Positions 36,952-45,622 of a stretch of DNA of 64,000 nucleotides are shown here, in pieces. The DNA comes from Arthrobacter_B citreus. GTDB taxonomy: Bacteria > Actinomycetota > Actinomycetes > Actinomycetales > Micrococcaceae. The notes under the pieces were generated by a model. It saw only the letters and a list, made by a program, of their open reading frames with translations, had not been told where the DNA came from and did not search any database. The stretch is from assembly GCF_042429235.1 (NCBI RefSeq), contig NZ_JBHMBA010000002.1; one strand, written 5' to 3'. The position numbers were made by a program, and so were the translations under genes. Numbering within the stretch: the first letter of the stretch is position 1; the number at the start of each line of letters is the position of its first letter.

Positions 36952-36980
36952 TTGCATAGTGCAAGACCGAGATACTGCGC
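36952..36980 (+). promoter_or_regulatory. Dyad upstream of glpFK, candidate operator
   Basis: A perfect inverted repeat TTGCA-TAG-TGCAA (36952-36964) is followed by a related half site GCGCAAG at 36977-36983. It lies 136 bases upstream of the glpF start in the 283-base gap shared with the aldo/keto reductase gene. It could be the site of a glycerol regulator (IclR/GylR or GlpR type), but no regulator gene is adjacent. Confidence 0.4.
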
Positions 36981-37099
36981 AAGTGGAAACAGCGCGCACG
37001 CGGTACCCGCGTTCCTGACTGGGGGCACAGTCGTGACAGAGTTGTCCCAGACCGGTTGAACATCAGCCGGTAAATCTGAACAGAAGGATGGAGAAGTCA

Positions 37100-37840
37100 A
37101 TGGTGACTCTCGGTGAGGTATTCCTCAGTGAGTTCGCAGGAACGGCGATGCTGATACTGCTTGGTTGCGGTGTCGTGGCGAACGTGGCCTTGAGAAAAAC
37201 GAAGGGCAATGGGGGCGGAACCCTCATGGTCAACTTCGGTTGGGGCCTCGGCGTGTTCGCAGGTGTGTTTGTGGCCGTGCAGTCAGGTGCCCACCTGAAC
37301 CCCGCAGTGACCGTCGGGTTGCTTTTCAATGGCTCAGACCTGGCCCCCGGCGTGGAAACCAGTTTCCTGTCGGTAATCGTGTACCTGGTGGCGCAGCTGC
37401 TGGGTGCCATGCTCGGTGCCGTGCTGGCTTGGCTGGCGTACAAGAAGCAGTTTGACGACGAACCGGATGCGGCAAACATCCTGGGTGTGTTCTCCACCGG
37501 TCCGACCATCCGGTCCTACGGCTGGAACGTTGTCACCGAGGTGATCGGCACCTTCGTCCTGGTGTTCGTGATCCTCTCCTTCGGCGGCACGCCGAACGAA
37601 CTGGGCCCGCTGGCCGTCGGCCTCCTGGTGGTTGCCATCGGTGCTTCCCTCGGCGGCCCCACCGGCTACGCCATCAACCCTGCCCGTGACCTCGGCCCCC
37701 GCATCGTCCACGCGCTGCTGCCCATTCCCAACAAGGGCAAGAGCGACTGGTCCTACGCCTGGGTTCCGGTTGTTGGCCCCATCCTCGGCGGCGCGCTGGC
37801 AGGATTGGTCTTCAACTTCATCCCGATGCCCGTCGTCTAG
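37100..37840 (+). CDS. glpF: Glycerol uptake facilitator (aquaporin family)
   Basis: A 246-residue six-helix channel of the MIP family. Both pore loops are intact: GAHLNPAVT near residue 67 and GYAINPARDLGPR near 192; Asp after the second NPAR is the aquaglyceroporin signature, so glycerol is the likely substrate. I chose ATG 37100 because GGAGAA stands five bases upstream; ATG 37088 has its ribosome-binding site touching the start codon. glpK follows 68 bases later with its own ribosome-binding site, forming a glycerol uptake and phosphorylation pair. Confidence 0.94.
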   Translation: MVTLGEVFLSEFAGTAMLILLGCGVVANVALRKTKGNGGGTLMVNFGWGLGVFAGVFVAVQSGAHLNPAVTVGLLFNGSDLAPGVETSFLSVIVYLVAQLLGAMLGAVLAWLAYKKQFDDEPDAANILGVFSTGPTIRSYGWNVVTEVIGTFVLVFVILSFGGTPNELGPLAVGLLVVAIGASLGGPTGYAINPARDLGPRIVHALLPIPNKGKSDWSYAWVPVVGPILGGALAGLVFNFIPMPVV

Positions 37841-37908
37841 GCCCGCCGGCACGTGCGGTCCCGTCTCCGCGTGCCATCCCAACCATCCAGCAGTAGAAGG
37901 AGCCAAAC

Positions 37909-39429
<1,521 letters not shown>

Positions 39430-39477
39430 CCACTTCGTTTGTCTCACGGTATGAGTGCTGATTACCGGTAAGACGGG

Positions 39478-39509
39478 AAGGACCCCGGCGGAATTCCGCC
39501 GGGGTCCTT
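39478..39509 (+). terminator. glpK terminator
   Basis: A perfect 14-bp stem AAGGACCCCGGCGG (39478-39491) against CCGCCGGGGTCCTT (39496-39509) with an AATT loop. It also faces the convergent sigma-factor locus and may serve both. Confidence 0.88.
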
Positions 39510-39933
39510 CGTGCTTATGCGCGGCTAAACTGCTTCTGCCGTCACTAGAAGTAGCTGACACCGTTGGTCTTGAAGGGCAGGCCCAGTCCGTCCGCCACCT
39601 CGGCGAGAACCTCGGGACAGAAGAAGTACCAGTCCAGCTGCGAGATCAATGCTTCCCCTCCGGCGCAGCGGACCCGCAGGACATCGGCCACCAGCTCCGG
39701 TGCCTGAAGCGCGTCTTTCCGCCGCTCCCACAAGAGGATGACTTCCTCGCCGTCGAACCAATGGATGCTCGCCCGGTACAGCTCGTCAGCATCCGGTCCG
39801 AAGGTGTGCGTCAGCGAGCCGGTGCGGATTTCCTCATGTCCGGTTTCGCTGACGTTCCCGACCACCTCGGTGCGGCCGGTCGAGAGGAACAGCCGGACCA
39901 TGGCATCGATGTCGTAGGCGTTGAAGGCCTCGG

Positions 39934-40641
39934 TCAGCCGGCGCAGCACCGCCGCGTGGGTCGTGGGGTGGGAGGAGGACGTTGTGCCTGGCGGAGTTGG
40001 CGCGGGGTTGCTTCCTGTTGGGGCGGCCTGTGCCCCCTGCGCCACATGTGCCCCCTGCGCCACATGTGCCCCCTGCGCCACATGTGCCCCTGCGCCGCCT
40101 GCGCCGCCTGCAGCGAGCTCCGCCCGCGGTGCAGCGCCGACTTCACGGCGCCGGTGGTGGTGCCGAGCATGCCGGCGATCTCCGCCAGCGGGTAGGCAAA
40201 AACATCCTTGAGCACCACGCATGCCCGCTCCTGCGGAGGCAGCACAAGCAGCAGCTGCCGCAGCGCCGCCTCCACCTCCACGGCCGCCAGGGGGTCGGCG
40301 GCCTCGGTCCCGGGCAGGTCGTGGCCCGGATCGGTCCAGTCCAGCGGCGCAGTCCTGCCGCTGCGCCGCTGGGAATCGATCCAGCTGTTCGTGGCGATAC
40401 GGATCAGCCACGCTTCAGTGTTTTGGATCGGCTCGTGGCGCCTGGACGCCTCGGCCAGGCCCCTGGTCAGCGTGTCCTGCAGCAGGTCCTCGGCATCCCA
40501 GGTGTTTCCGGTCAAGCTGCGGCAGCAGCGGAAAAGTGCTGCGCGCGCCGGTTCCAGCGCCACGAGAAAATCCCGTCGGCTTTGCCGCAGTTCGCCGCGG
40601 AGCCTGCTGTCCAGTACCGGCACATCCGTTTCCAGTGTCAT
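39934..40641 (-). CDS. ECF sigma-70 factor as currently readable (frameshifted tail)
   Basis: This is the N-terminal part of the locus as the sequence stands: 235 residues, with sigma2 (about 20-90) and sigma4 (about 115-165) intact, so it could still bind core RNA polymerase and promoters. The last 50 residues (GHMWRRG repeats, then a Pro/Arg-rich stretch) are out-of-frame translation and not a real domain. GAGGGG stands nine bases before ATG 40641; earlier in-frame starts exist up to 40737 but precede no conserved sequence. No anti-sigma gene is adjacent, consistent with a SnoaL-tailed type that is regulated by its own C-terminus. Confidence 0.7.
   Translation of the reverse strand: MTLETDVPVLDSRLRGELRQSRRDFLVALEPARAALFRCCRSLTGNTWDAEDLLQDTLTRGLAEASRRHEPIQNTEAWLIRIATNSWIDSQRRSGRTAPLDWTDPGHDLPGTEAADPLAAVEVEAALRQLLLVLPPQERACVVLKDVFAYPLAEIAGMLGTTTGAVKSALHRGRSSLQAAQAAQGHMWRRGHMWRRGHMWRRGHRPPQQEATPRQLRQAQRPPPTPRPTRRCCAG
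40029..40096 (+). repeat. 18-bp tandem repeat in the sigma-factor linker, last copy one base short
   Basis: Three identical units TGTGCCCCCTGCGCCACA occupy 40029-40046, 40047-40064 and 40065-40082. A fourth, partial unit at 40083-40096 reads TGTGCCCCTGCGCC, one C fewer. Slippage in the repeat or the C run would change linker length or frame. Confidence 0.93.
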
Positions 40642-40689
40642 TTTGGTCCGACCCCTCATCTCCGCCGATGCGGCTTTCTGAATTCCGAG

Positions 40690-40732
40690 CATGGCACTGC
40701 GCCATGTATATATCCGGTAGACGCACGGACAA
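40690..40732 (-). promoter_or_regulatory. Candidate promoter and dyad of the sigma-factor gene
   Basis: On the minus strand TTGTCC (40732-40727) and TATACA (40710-40705) are separated by 16 bases. At the predicted start of transcription an inverted repeat CATGGC-ACTGC-GCCATG spans 40690-40706. It may be an operator; no regulator is known. Confidence 0.45.
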
Positions 40733-40824
40733 GGCAAAAAGATACGGAGGTCCCACCCGGCTCACGGGCTCCATCCGCCCGGAAACACGGACCCGGCCCG
40801 GCTGCTGGACTGGCGGTGCTGTTG

Positions 40825-40830
40825 TAAAGT
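40825..40830 (+). promoter_or_regulatory. Candidate -10 box of the leuS leader
   Basis: TAAAGT at 40825-40830 ends six bases before ATG 40837, so the leader-peptide mRNA would be leaderless, like several other genes here. GGAAAG lies between the two and could alternatively be a ribosome-binding site for an earlier start. Confidence 0.5.
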
Positions 40831-40836
40831 GGAAAG

Positions 40837-40863
40837 ATGAACGCTTCCCTCCTCCTTAGGTAG
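40837..40863 (+). CDS. Leucine leader peptide MNASLLLR of leuS
   Basis: A nine-codon frame, ATG AAC GCT TCC CTC CTC CTT AGG TAG, encodes MNASLLLR with three consecutive Leu codons. It lies about 160 bases upstream of leuS and is followed directly by two hairpins, the second with a T tract. This is the layout of a ribosome-mediated attenuator: scarcity of charged tRNA-Leu would stall the ribosome on the Leu codons. Classical attenuators before leuS have been predicted in some Streptomyces. It is too short to be found by length-based gene calling. Confidence 0.75.
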   Translation: MNASLLLR

Positions 40864-40900
40864 CCGCGCACCGTCCGTGCGCGGCCAAGCCCCTTGCATG
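40864..40900 (+). promoter_or_regulatory. Pause hairpin and candidate antiterminator of the leuS attenuator
   Basis: Hairpin 1 pairs CCGCGCAC (40864-40871) with GTGCGCGG (40877-40884). An alternative fold pairs CGTGC (40876-40880) with GCATG (40896-40900) and inside it GGC (40883-40885) with GCC (40889-40891). This second fold is exclusive with both hairpin 1 and the terminator at 40887-40913, as expected for an antiterminator. The antiterminator is short and is inference by eye. Confidence 0.55.
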
Positions 40901-40913
40901 TCGAGGGGCTTTT
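40887..40913 (+). terminator. Attenuator terminator upstream of leuS
   Basis: AAGCCCCT (40887-40894) pairs with AGGGGCTT (40904-40911) around a 9-base loop and runs into TTTT (40910-40913). It stands 24 bases after the leader-peptide stop and 107 bases before leuS, so it would end transcription before the gene unless antitermination occurs. Confidence 0.8.
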
Positions 40914-41020
40914 GTGTGTCTGGGGGAGAGCGTGACGGAACTTGAGTTTTATGCGGCGGGACCGGCAGGGACCGGCAACCGCGGATCAACAGGATTTCTT
41001 TGAGGACAGAGGCGACAAGA

Positions 41021-43519
41021 GTGAGTACGCAGTCACAGACCGATGAGTCTGAAGAGGCCGTCTACAGTTTTGCGGACATCGAGCAGAAGTGGCCGGCAGT
41101 CTGGGATGAGCTGGGTGTTTTTAAGCCCGTCGACGACGGTTCCAAGGAACGCCGCTATGTGCTGGACATGTTCCCGTACCCGTCCGGTGACCTGCACATG
41201 GGCCACGCCGAGGCGTTTGCCATGGGCGACGTCGTCGCGCGTTACTGGCGTCAGCTTGGCTATGACGTGCTCCACCCGATTGGCTGGGACTCCTTCGGCC
41301 TGCCGGCCGAAAATGCAGCCATCAAGAACAACGCCCACCCCAGTGACTGGACCTACCGCAACATCGACACCCAGGCGGCGTCGTTCAAGCGTTACGCGAT
41401 CAGCGTTGACTGGTCGCGCCGGATCCAGACCTCGGACCCTGAGTACTACCGCTGGACGCAGTGGCTGTTCAAGCGCTTCTACGAGCGGGACCTGGCTTAC
41501 CGGAAGAACTCACCGGTCAACTGGTGCCCCAAGGACCAGACCGTGCTGGCCAACGAACAGGTGGTCAACGGAGCCTGTGAGCGCTGCGGCACCCAGGTCA
41601 CGAAGAAGTCGCTGAATCAGTGGTACTTCAAGATCACCGATTACGCCGACCGCCTGCTCGACGACATGGACCAGCTCAAGGGCCACTGGCCCGAGCGCGT
41701 GCTGGCGATGCAGAAGAACTGGATCGGCCGCTCCGAAGGCGCCCACGTCCGGTTCAATATCGAGGCCGACGGCGATAAGCCGGCCGAGCAGGTCACCGTC
41801 TTCACCACCCGCCCGGACACCCTGGCCGGGGCCACGTTCTTCGTGGTCGCCGCCGACGCACCGCTGGCCGTGGAACTGACCACTGACGAGCACATGGATG
41901 CCCTGTTGGACTACCGCGAGCAGGTCAAGGCACTCTCGGACATCGAGCGGCAGTCCACCGAACGGGTCAAGACCGGTGTCTTCACCGGCCGTTACGCCGT
42001 CAACCCGCTCAACGGCGAAAAGCTGCCCGTCTGGGCCGCCGACTACGTGCTGGCCGACTACGGCACCGGCGCCATCATGGCAGTGCCCGCGCACGACCAG
42101 CGCGACCTGGACTTCGCCAAGACCTTCGACCTGCCCGTCCGCGCCGTCCTGGACACCGGTGAAGAGGATCCGGCGGAGACCGGCGTTGCCACCACCGGTG
42201 AAGGCACCCTGATCAACTCCGGGACGCTGGACGGACTGCCGAAGTCCGAGGCCATCCCGGCCGCCATCAAGATGCTCGAGGAGCAGGGCACCGGCGAGAA
42301 GTTCGTGAACTTCCGGCTGCGCGACTGGCTGCTCTCCCGCCAGCGGTTCTGGGGCACCCCCATTCCGATCATTCACTGCGAAAACTGCGGCGAGGTTCCG
42401 GTCCCGGATGACCAGCTGCCGGTCACGCTGCCCACCGGTCTCAAAGGTGAGGCGCTGGCCCCGAAGGGTACGTCACCGCTGGCCTCCGTGGACGAGTGGG
42501 TCAACGTTTCCTGCCCCAAGTGCGACGGTCCGGCCAAGCGCGACACCGACACCATGGACACCTTCGTGGACTCGTCCTGGTACTTCATGCGCTTTGTCTC
42601 CCCGCACTACACCGACGGACCGTTTGATCCGGAAGCAGCGAAGAACTGGATGCCCGTGGGCCAGTACGTGGGCGGCGTCGAGCACGCCATCCTGCACCTG
42701 CTGTACGCGCGTTTCTTCACCAAGGTGGTCCATGACATGGGGCTGCTGGAGGCCAGCGAGCCGTTCAGTTCACTGCTGAACCAGGGCCAGGTGCTGAACG
42801 GCGGCAAGGCGATGTCCAAGTCGCTGGGCAACGGCGTGGACCTGGGCCAGCAGCTGGACAAATTCGGGGTCGACGCCGTGCGCCTGACCATGATCTTCGC
42901 CTCCCCGCCGGAGGACGACGTCGACTGGGCTGACGTTTCACCGTCCGGCTCGGCCAAGTTCCTGGCCCGCGCCTGGCGCCTGGGGCAGGCAGTGACCAGC
43001 GAACCCGGCGTGGACTTCTCCACCGGTGACAAGAAGCTGCGCGCGCTGACCCACCGCACCGTTGCCGATGCCACCGAACTGCTGGAGAACAACAAGTTCA
43101 ACGTGGTGGTGGCCCGGACCATGGAACTGGTCAATGCCACCCGCAAGGCGATCGATTCCGGCGTCGGCGGAGCGGATCCCGCGGTCCGCGAGGCCGCCGA
43201 GACCGTGGCGATCATCCTGAGCCTGTTCGCCCCCTACACGGCCGAAGACCTGTGGTCCCTGCTGGGCCGCCCGGCTTCAGTGGCGAACGCCGGCTGGCCC
43301 GCCGTGGACGAGGCGCTGCTGGTGCAGGATACGGTGACCGCCGTCGTCCAGGTGCAGGGCAAGGTCCGCGACCGCCTTGAGGTGCCCGCCGACATCAGCG
43401 AGGAGGACCTGCGCGAACTGGCGCTGGCCTCCGAGCCGGTGAAGAAGGCACTGGACGGGCGGGACATCCGCACCGTGATCGTGCGCGCGCCGAAGCTCGT
43501 CAACGTCGTTCCGGCGTAG
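41021..43519 (+). CDS. leuS: Leucine--tRNA ligase
   Basis: An 832-residue class Ia leucyl-tRNA synthetase. The HIGH motif reads YPSGDLHMGHAEA near residue 50 and KMSKS reads KAMSKSLGNGV near 595. The CP1 editing domain (about 225-420) has TTRPDTLAGATFFVVAADAP and the Asp in YGTGAIMAVPAHDQRD near 346; a zinc-type CP insert has NWCPKDQTVLANEQV and CERCGTQVTKK. I chose GTG 41021 because AGAGG lies eight bases upstream; TTG 41000 would add seven residues. The gene stands behind a leucine-leader attenuator and ahead of a DegV gene. Confidence 0.97.
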   Translation: MSTQSQTDESEEAVYSFADIEQKWPAVWDELGVFKPVDDGSKERRYVLDMFPYPSGDLHMGHAEAFAMGDVVARYWRQLGYDVLHPIGWDSFGLPAENAAIKNNAHPSDWTYRNIDTQAASFKRYAISVDWSRRIQTSDPEYYRWTQWLFKRFYERDLAYRKNSPVNWCPKDQTVLANEQVVNGACERCGTQVTKKSLNQWYFKITDYADRLLDDMDQLKGHWPERVLAMQKNWIGRSEGAHVRFNIEADGDKPAEQVTVFTTRPDTLAGATFFVVAADAPLAVELTTDEHMDALLDYREQVKALSDIERQSTERVKTGVFTGRYAVNPLNGEKLPVWAADYVLADYGTGAIMAVPAHDQRDLDFAKTFDLPVRAVLDTGEEDPAETGVATTGEGTLINSGTLDGLPKSEAIPAAIKMLEEQGTGEKFVNFRLRDWLLSRQRFWGTPIPIIHCENCGEVPVPDDQLPVTLPTGLKGEALAPKGTSPLASVDEWVNVSCPKCDGPAKRDTDTMDTFVDSSWYFMRFVSPHYTDGPFDPEAAKNWMPVGQYVGGVEHAILHLLYARFFTKVVHDMGLLEASEPFSSLLNQGQVLNGGKAMSKSLGNGVDLGQQLDKFGVDAVRLTMIFASPPEDDVDWADVSPSGSAKFLARAWRLGQAVTSEPGVDFSTGDKKLRALTHRTVADATELLENNKFNVVVARTMELVNATRKAIDSGVGGADPAVREAAETVAIILSLFAPYTAEDLWSLLGRPASVANAGWPAVDEALLVQDTVTAVVQVQGKVRDRLEVPADISEEDLRELALASEPVKKALDGRDIRTVIVRAPKLVNVVPA

Positions 43520-43573
43520 GCTGGCGCTCGGGCACGGGATCAAGCACCAACGGGCAAACGGCACGGGAGACGG

Positions 43574-44578
43574 ATGAACGCGGACTGGCTGGAAAAGCTG
43601 AGCCAGCGTGCGAAACGGGGACGGCTGCGCGACGCCGGAGCCGCCCCCGCACCGCGGGTCGGCGTCGTCACCGACTCCGCCGCCGCACTGCCTGAAAACT
43701 GGGCCGCTTCCGCATCAGTAACTGACCTGGTGCGGGTGGTCTCCATGCCGGTCATGATCGGCGACCAGATTTACGGCGAGGGCACCGACCGCATGATCGG
43801 CGCCCTCGCTCTGGCGTTGGCGCAGGGATCGGACGTGCGGACCTCCCGCCCGTCACCGGGACAATTTGAGGCTGCGTATGCGGAACTGGCTGCCGCCGGC
43901 TGCTCCTCGGTGGTGTCCCTGCACCTGTCCGGTGAGCTGTCCGGAACGGTGGACGCGGCCCGGCTCGCGGCCCGCTCGGCGAGTATTCCCGTCACCGTCA
44001 TCGACACTTCCACTGTGGCAATGGGCGTGGGGTTTGCCGTGGCAGCGGCGGCGGAAACCGCGCGCGACGGCGGTTCAGCGGAGTCGGTTGCTGAAGCGGC
44101 CCGGGCGGCGGCGGGGTCCGCGAGCATCCTCTTTTATGTCCCCAGCCTGGAGCAGCTGCGCCGCGGCGGCCGGATCAGTGCTGCCGCGGGCTGGTTTGGC
44201 ACCCTTTTTGCGGTGAAGCCGATCCTCGTGGTGCGTGGAGGAAAGATCGTGCCGCTGGAGCGGGTGCGCTCCGCTCCGCGTGCCCTGCTGCGGTTGACCG
44301 AGCTGGTGCAGCAGGACATTTCCGCCCGCTCCGGGCGGGTGCGTGTTGCCGTGCACCACTTCGGCAACGAAGGGGAGGCCGAGCGCCTGGCCGGTACCAT
44401 CACAGATGCTTCCCCCGACATCGAGCTGACGATCTGCTCCCTGCCCGCCGTCCTCGCGGCGCATGCCGGTTTGGGTGTTTTGGCGGTGGCGGTGGCCGGG
44501 GAAACCGAGGCTCCGGGACATACCTCTGACCCGCCGCCGGGTGAACGTCCCCAAGAGGGGCCCTCCTCGCTGGAATAA
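43574..44578 (+). CDS. DegV family fatty-acid-binding protein
   Basis: A 334-residue DegV/FakB-family protein. It begins the family fold at VGVVTDSAAALPENW near residue 29, has the fatty-acid-contacting TSRPSPGQFEAAYAEL near 91, SLHLSGELSGTVDAARLAA near 116, FYVPSLEQLRRGGRIS near 187 and the phosphate-site KPILVVRGGKIVPLERVR near 215. FakB proteins in Firmicutes present fatty acids to the kinase FakA; no FakA partner is in the window, so the role is uncertain. The extra C-terminal tail (about 30 residues, Pro/Glu-rich) is lineage-specific. GGGAG precedes the ATG. Confidence 0.9.
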   Translation: MNADWLEKLSQRAKRGRLRDAGAAPAPRVGVVTDSAAALPENWAASASVTDLVRVVSMPVMIGDQIYGEGTDRMIGALALALAQGSDVRTSRPSPGQFEAAYAELAAAGCSSVVSLHLSGELSGTVDAARLAARSASIPVTVIDTSTVAMGVGFAVAAAAETARDGGSAESVAEAARAAAGSASILFYVPSLEQLRRGGRISAAAGWFGTLFAVKPILVVRGGKIVPLERVRSAPRALLRLTELVQQDISARSGRVRVAVHHFGNEGEAERLAGTITDASPDIELTICSLPAVLAAHAGLGVLAVAVAGETEAPGHTSDPPPGERPQEGPSSLE

Positions 44579-44682
44579 CGGATCGCTGTCGCTTGTCCTG
44601 CACAGGTCACCCGGTTGCCACTGTGTGAGGGGCACTTTCCTCGAGAGCAGCGCCGCCAGACCGGGTTACCCGTTCCCGGGTC

Positions 44683-44697
44683 TAGGTTTTGGGCATG
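44683..44697 (+). promoter_or_regulatory. Candidate -10 box for a leaderless comEA mRNA
   Basis: TAGGTT at 44683-44688 ends six bases before ATG 44695, and there is no Shine-Dalgarno. This decides the start in favour of ATG 44695 over TTG 44689. Confidence 0.5.
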
Positions 44698-45609
44698 GCA
44701 AACCACCGCTGGGAAACCTCCCCGCCCATGTCCCCGCTGTCAGTGCCGCGGGCGGGCCAGGCATCCTTTGACGGCTCGGTGGCTCCTTCGGGGGAAACCG
44801 CTGACAACGAAAACGCCGTTGATGAATTGATGGGCAGACCGCCCGGACGCCACCCGCGAAGATGGCTGCTGTCTTTTCGTGCTGCGGTTCTTGCCGTCAG
44901 CCTGCTGGTGGGAACAGTTGCCGGGCTGGTGGTTTTCAAAGGCGGAGGGCCTCCTGCGGAGGTTGCAAGCATCGAGCTGGATTCCGACCGCCCCGCCCCT
45001 CCGGCAGAAGAGGGCTCCGGAACCGCGCCCGGAGCAACCGGTTCCGCCGGTCAGGACCACGGACAGCCGACTGCTGCCGGGGATACCGCTGAATCCGCCT
45101 CACCATCGGCTGGTCCGTCGTTCTTGGTTGTGCATGTTGCCGGAGCCGTCACCAGTCCCGGAGTGGTCCGGGTACCGTCCGGAAGCCGGACGGGAGAAGC
45201 GGTTGATGCTGCCGGCGGGGCAGCTCCGGACGCGGATCTGATGGCCGTCAATCTTGCAGCTCCGCTGCAGGACGGGGCGATGGTGATCGTGCCCCGGATA
45301 GGGGAGGAACCGGCGGCGCCTGTTGCCGGACCGGACGGTGCGGCCGGAGTTCCCGGCAGCGGTCATGGATCCGGTGTTGATGCAGGTTCCGGGCCTGGAC
45401 AGGGAGCCGGAACGGGAGCGTTGGTCAACATCAACACCGCTTCGCTGCAGGAACTGGACGCCTTGCCGCGCGTCGGACCCGTGACCGCCGAACGGATCGT
45501 TGCCTGGCGCACTGAACACGGGGAATTTGCCCGACCCGAGGACATAGATGCGGTGCCCGGCATCGGAGAAGCCATGCTGGCCGCACTGCTGCCGCTCATC
45601 ACGGTTTGA
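44695..45609 (+). CDS. comEA: ComEA family DNA-uptake receptor
   Basis: A 304-residue membrane-anchored protein. After a polar cytosolic N-terminus of about 60 residues comes one membrane helix (AAVLAVSLLVGTVAGLVVF, near 62-80), an acidic linker, an SLBB-type domain (VVHVAGAVTSPGVVRVPSGSR near 142) and the C-terminal helix-hairpin-helix DNA-binding domain with VNINTASLQELDALPRVGP near 243 and AVPGIGEAMLAALLPLI near 285. ComEA binds incoming dsDNA outside the membrane and hands it to ComEC. The adjacent downstream gene is comEC, so this is a DNA-uptake pair; comEB is absent. Confidence 0.93.
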   Translation: MANHRWETSPPMSPLSVPRAGQASFDGSVAPSGETADNENAVDELMGRPPGRHPRRWLLSFRAAVLAVSLLVGTVAGLVVFKGGGPPAEVASIELDSDRPAPPAEEGSGTAPGATGSAGQDHGQPTAAGDTAESASPSAGPSFLVVHVAGAVTSPGVVRVPSGSRTGEAVDAAGGAAPDADLMAVNLAAPLQDGAMVIVPRIGEEPAAPVAGPDGAAGVPGSGHGSGVDAGSGPGQGAGTGALVNINTASLQELDALPRVGPVTAERIVAWRTEHGEFARPEDIDAVPGIGEAMLAALLPLITV

Positions 45610-45622
45610 CTGCCGTCCCGCC

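Larger units (their letters stand above)
39545..40641 (-). pseudogene. ECF sigma factor with C-terminal SnoaL-like domain, split by a one-base frameshift
   Basis: Read on the minus strand from ATG 40641, sigma region 2 (AEDLLQDTLTRGLAEA, WLIRIATNSWIDSQRR) and region 4 (LPPQERACVVLKDVFAYPLAEIAGML, AVKSALHRGR) are in one frame, and a SnoaL/NTF2-like domain (LRRLTEAFNAYDIDAMVRLF, ASIHWFDGEEVILLWERRKD, to a stop at 39545) is in another. The frames meet in an 18-bp tandem repeat. The copy nearest the sigma domain has four Cs (40087-40090) where the others have five; adding one C gives a single 365-codon frame with an AHVAQG-repeat linker. ECF factors with a SnoaL tail are a known type (ECF41-like and relatives) in which the tail modulates activity. 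Either a real disruption, a phase-variable switch or a sequencing error. Confidence 0.82.

Noticed and set aside
39934..40085. GHMWRRG repeats as a real Trp/Arg-rich domain
   Set aside because: They appear only because of the one-base shift; the other frame gives AHVAQG repeats that lead into a folded SnoaL domain.
40029..40096. CRISPR-like short repeats
   Set aside because: Units are contiguous 18-mers with no spacers, inside a coding linker; no cas genes are present.
40837..41020. T-box riboswitch before leuS
   Set aside because: No T-box sequence or specifier-loop layout is seen; a Leu-rich leader frame plus a terminator explains the region better.
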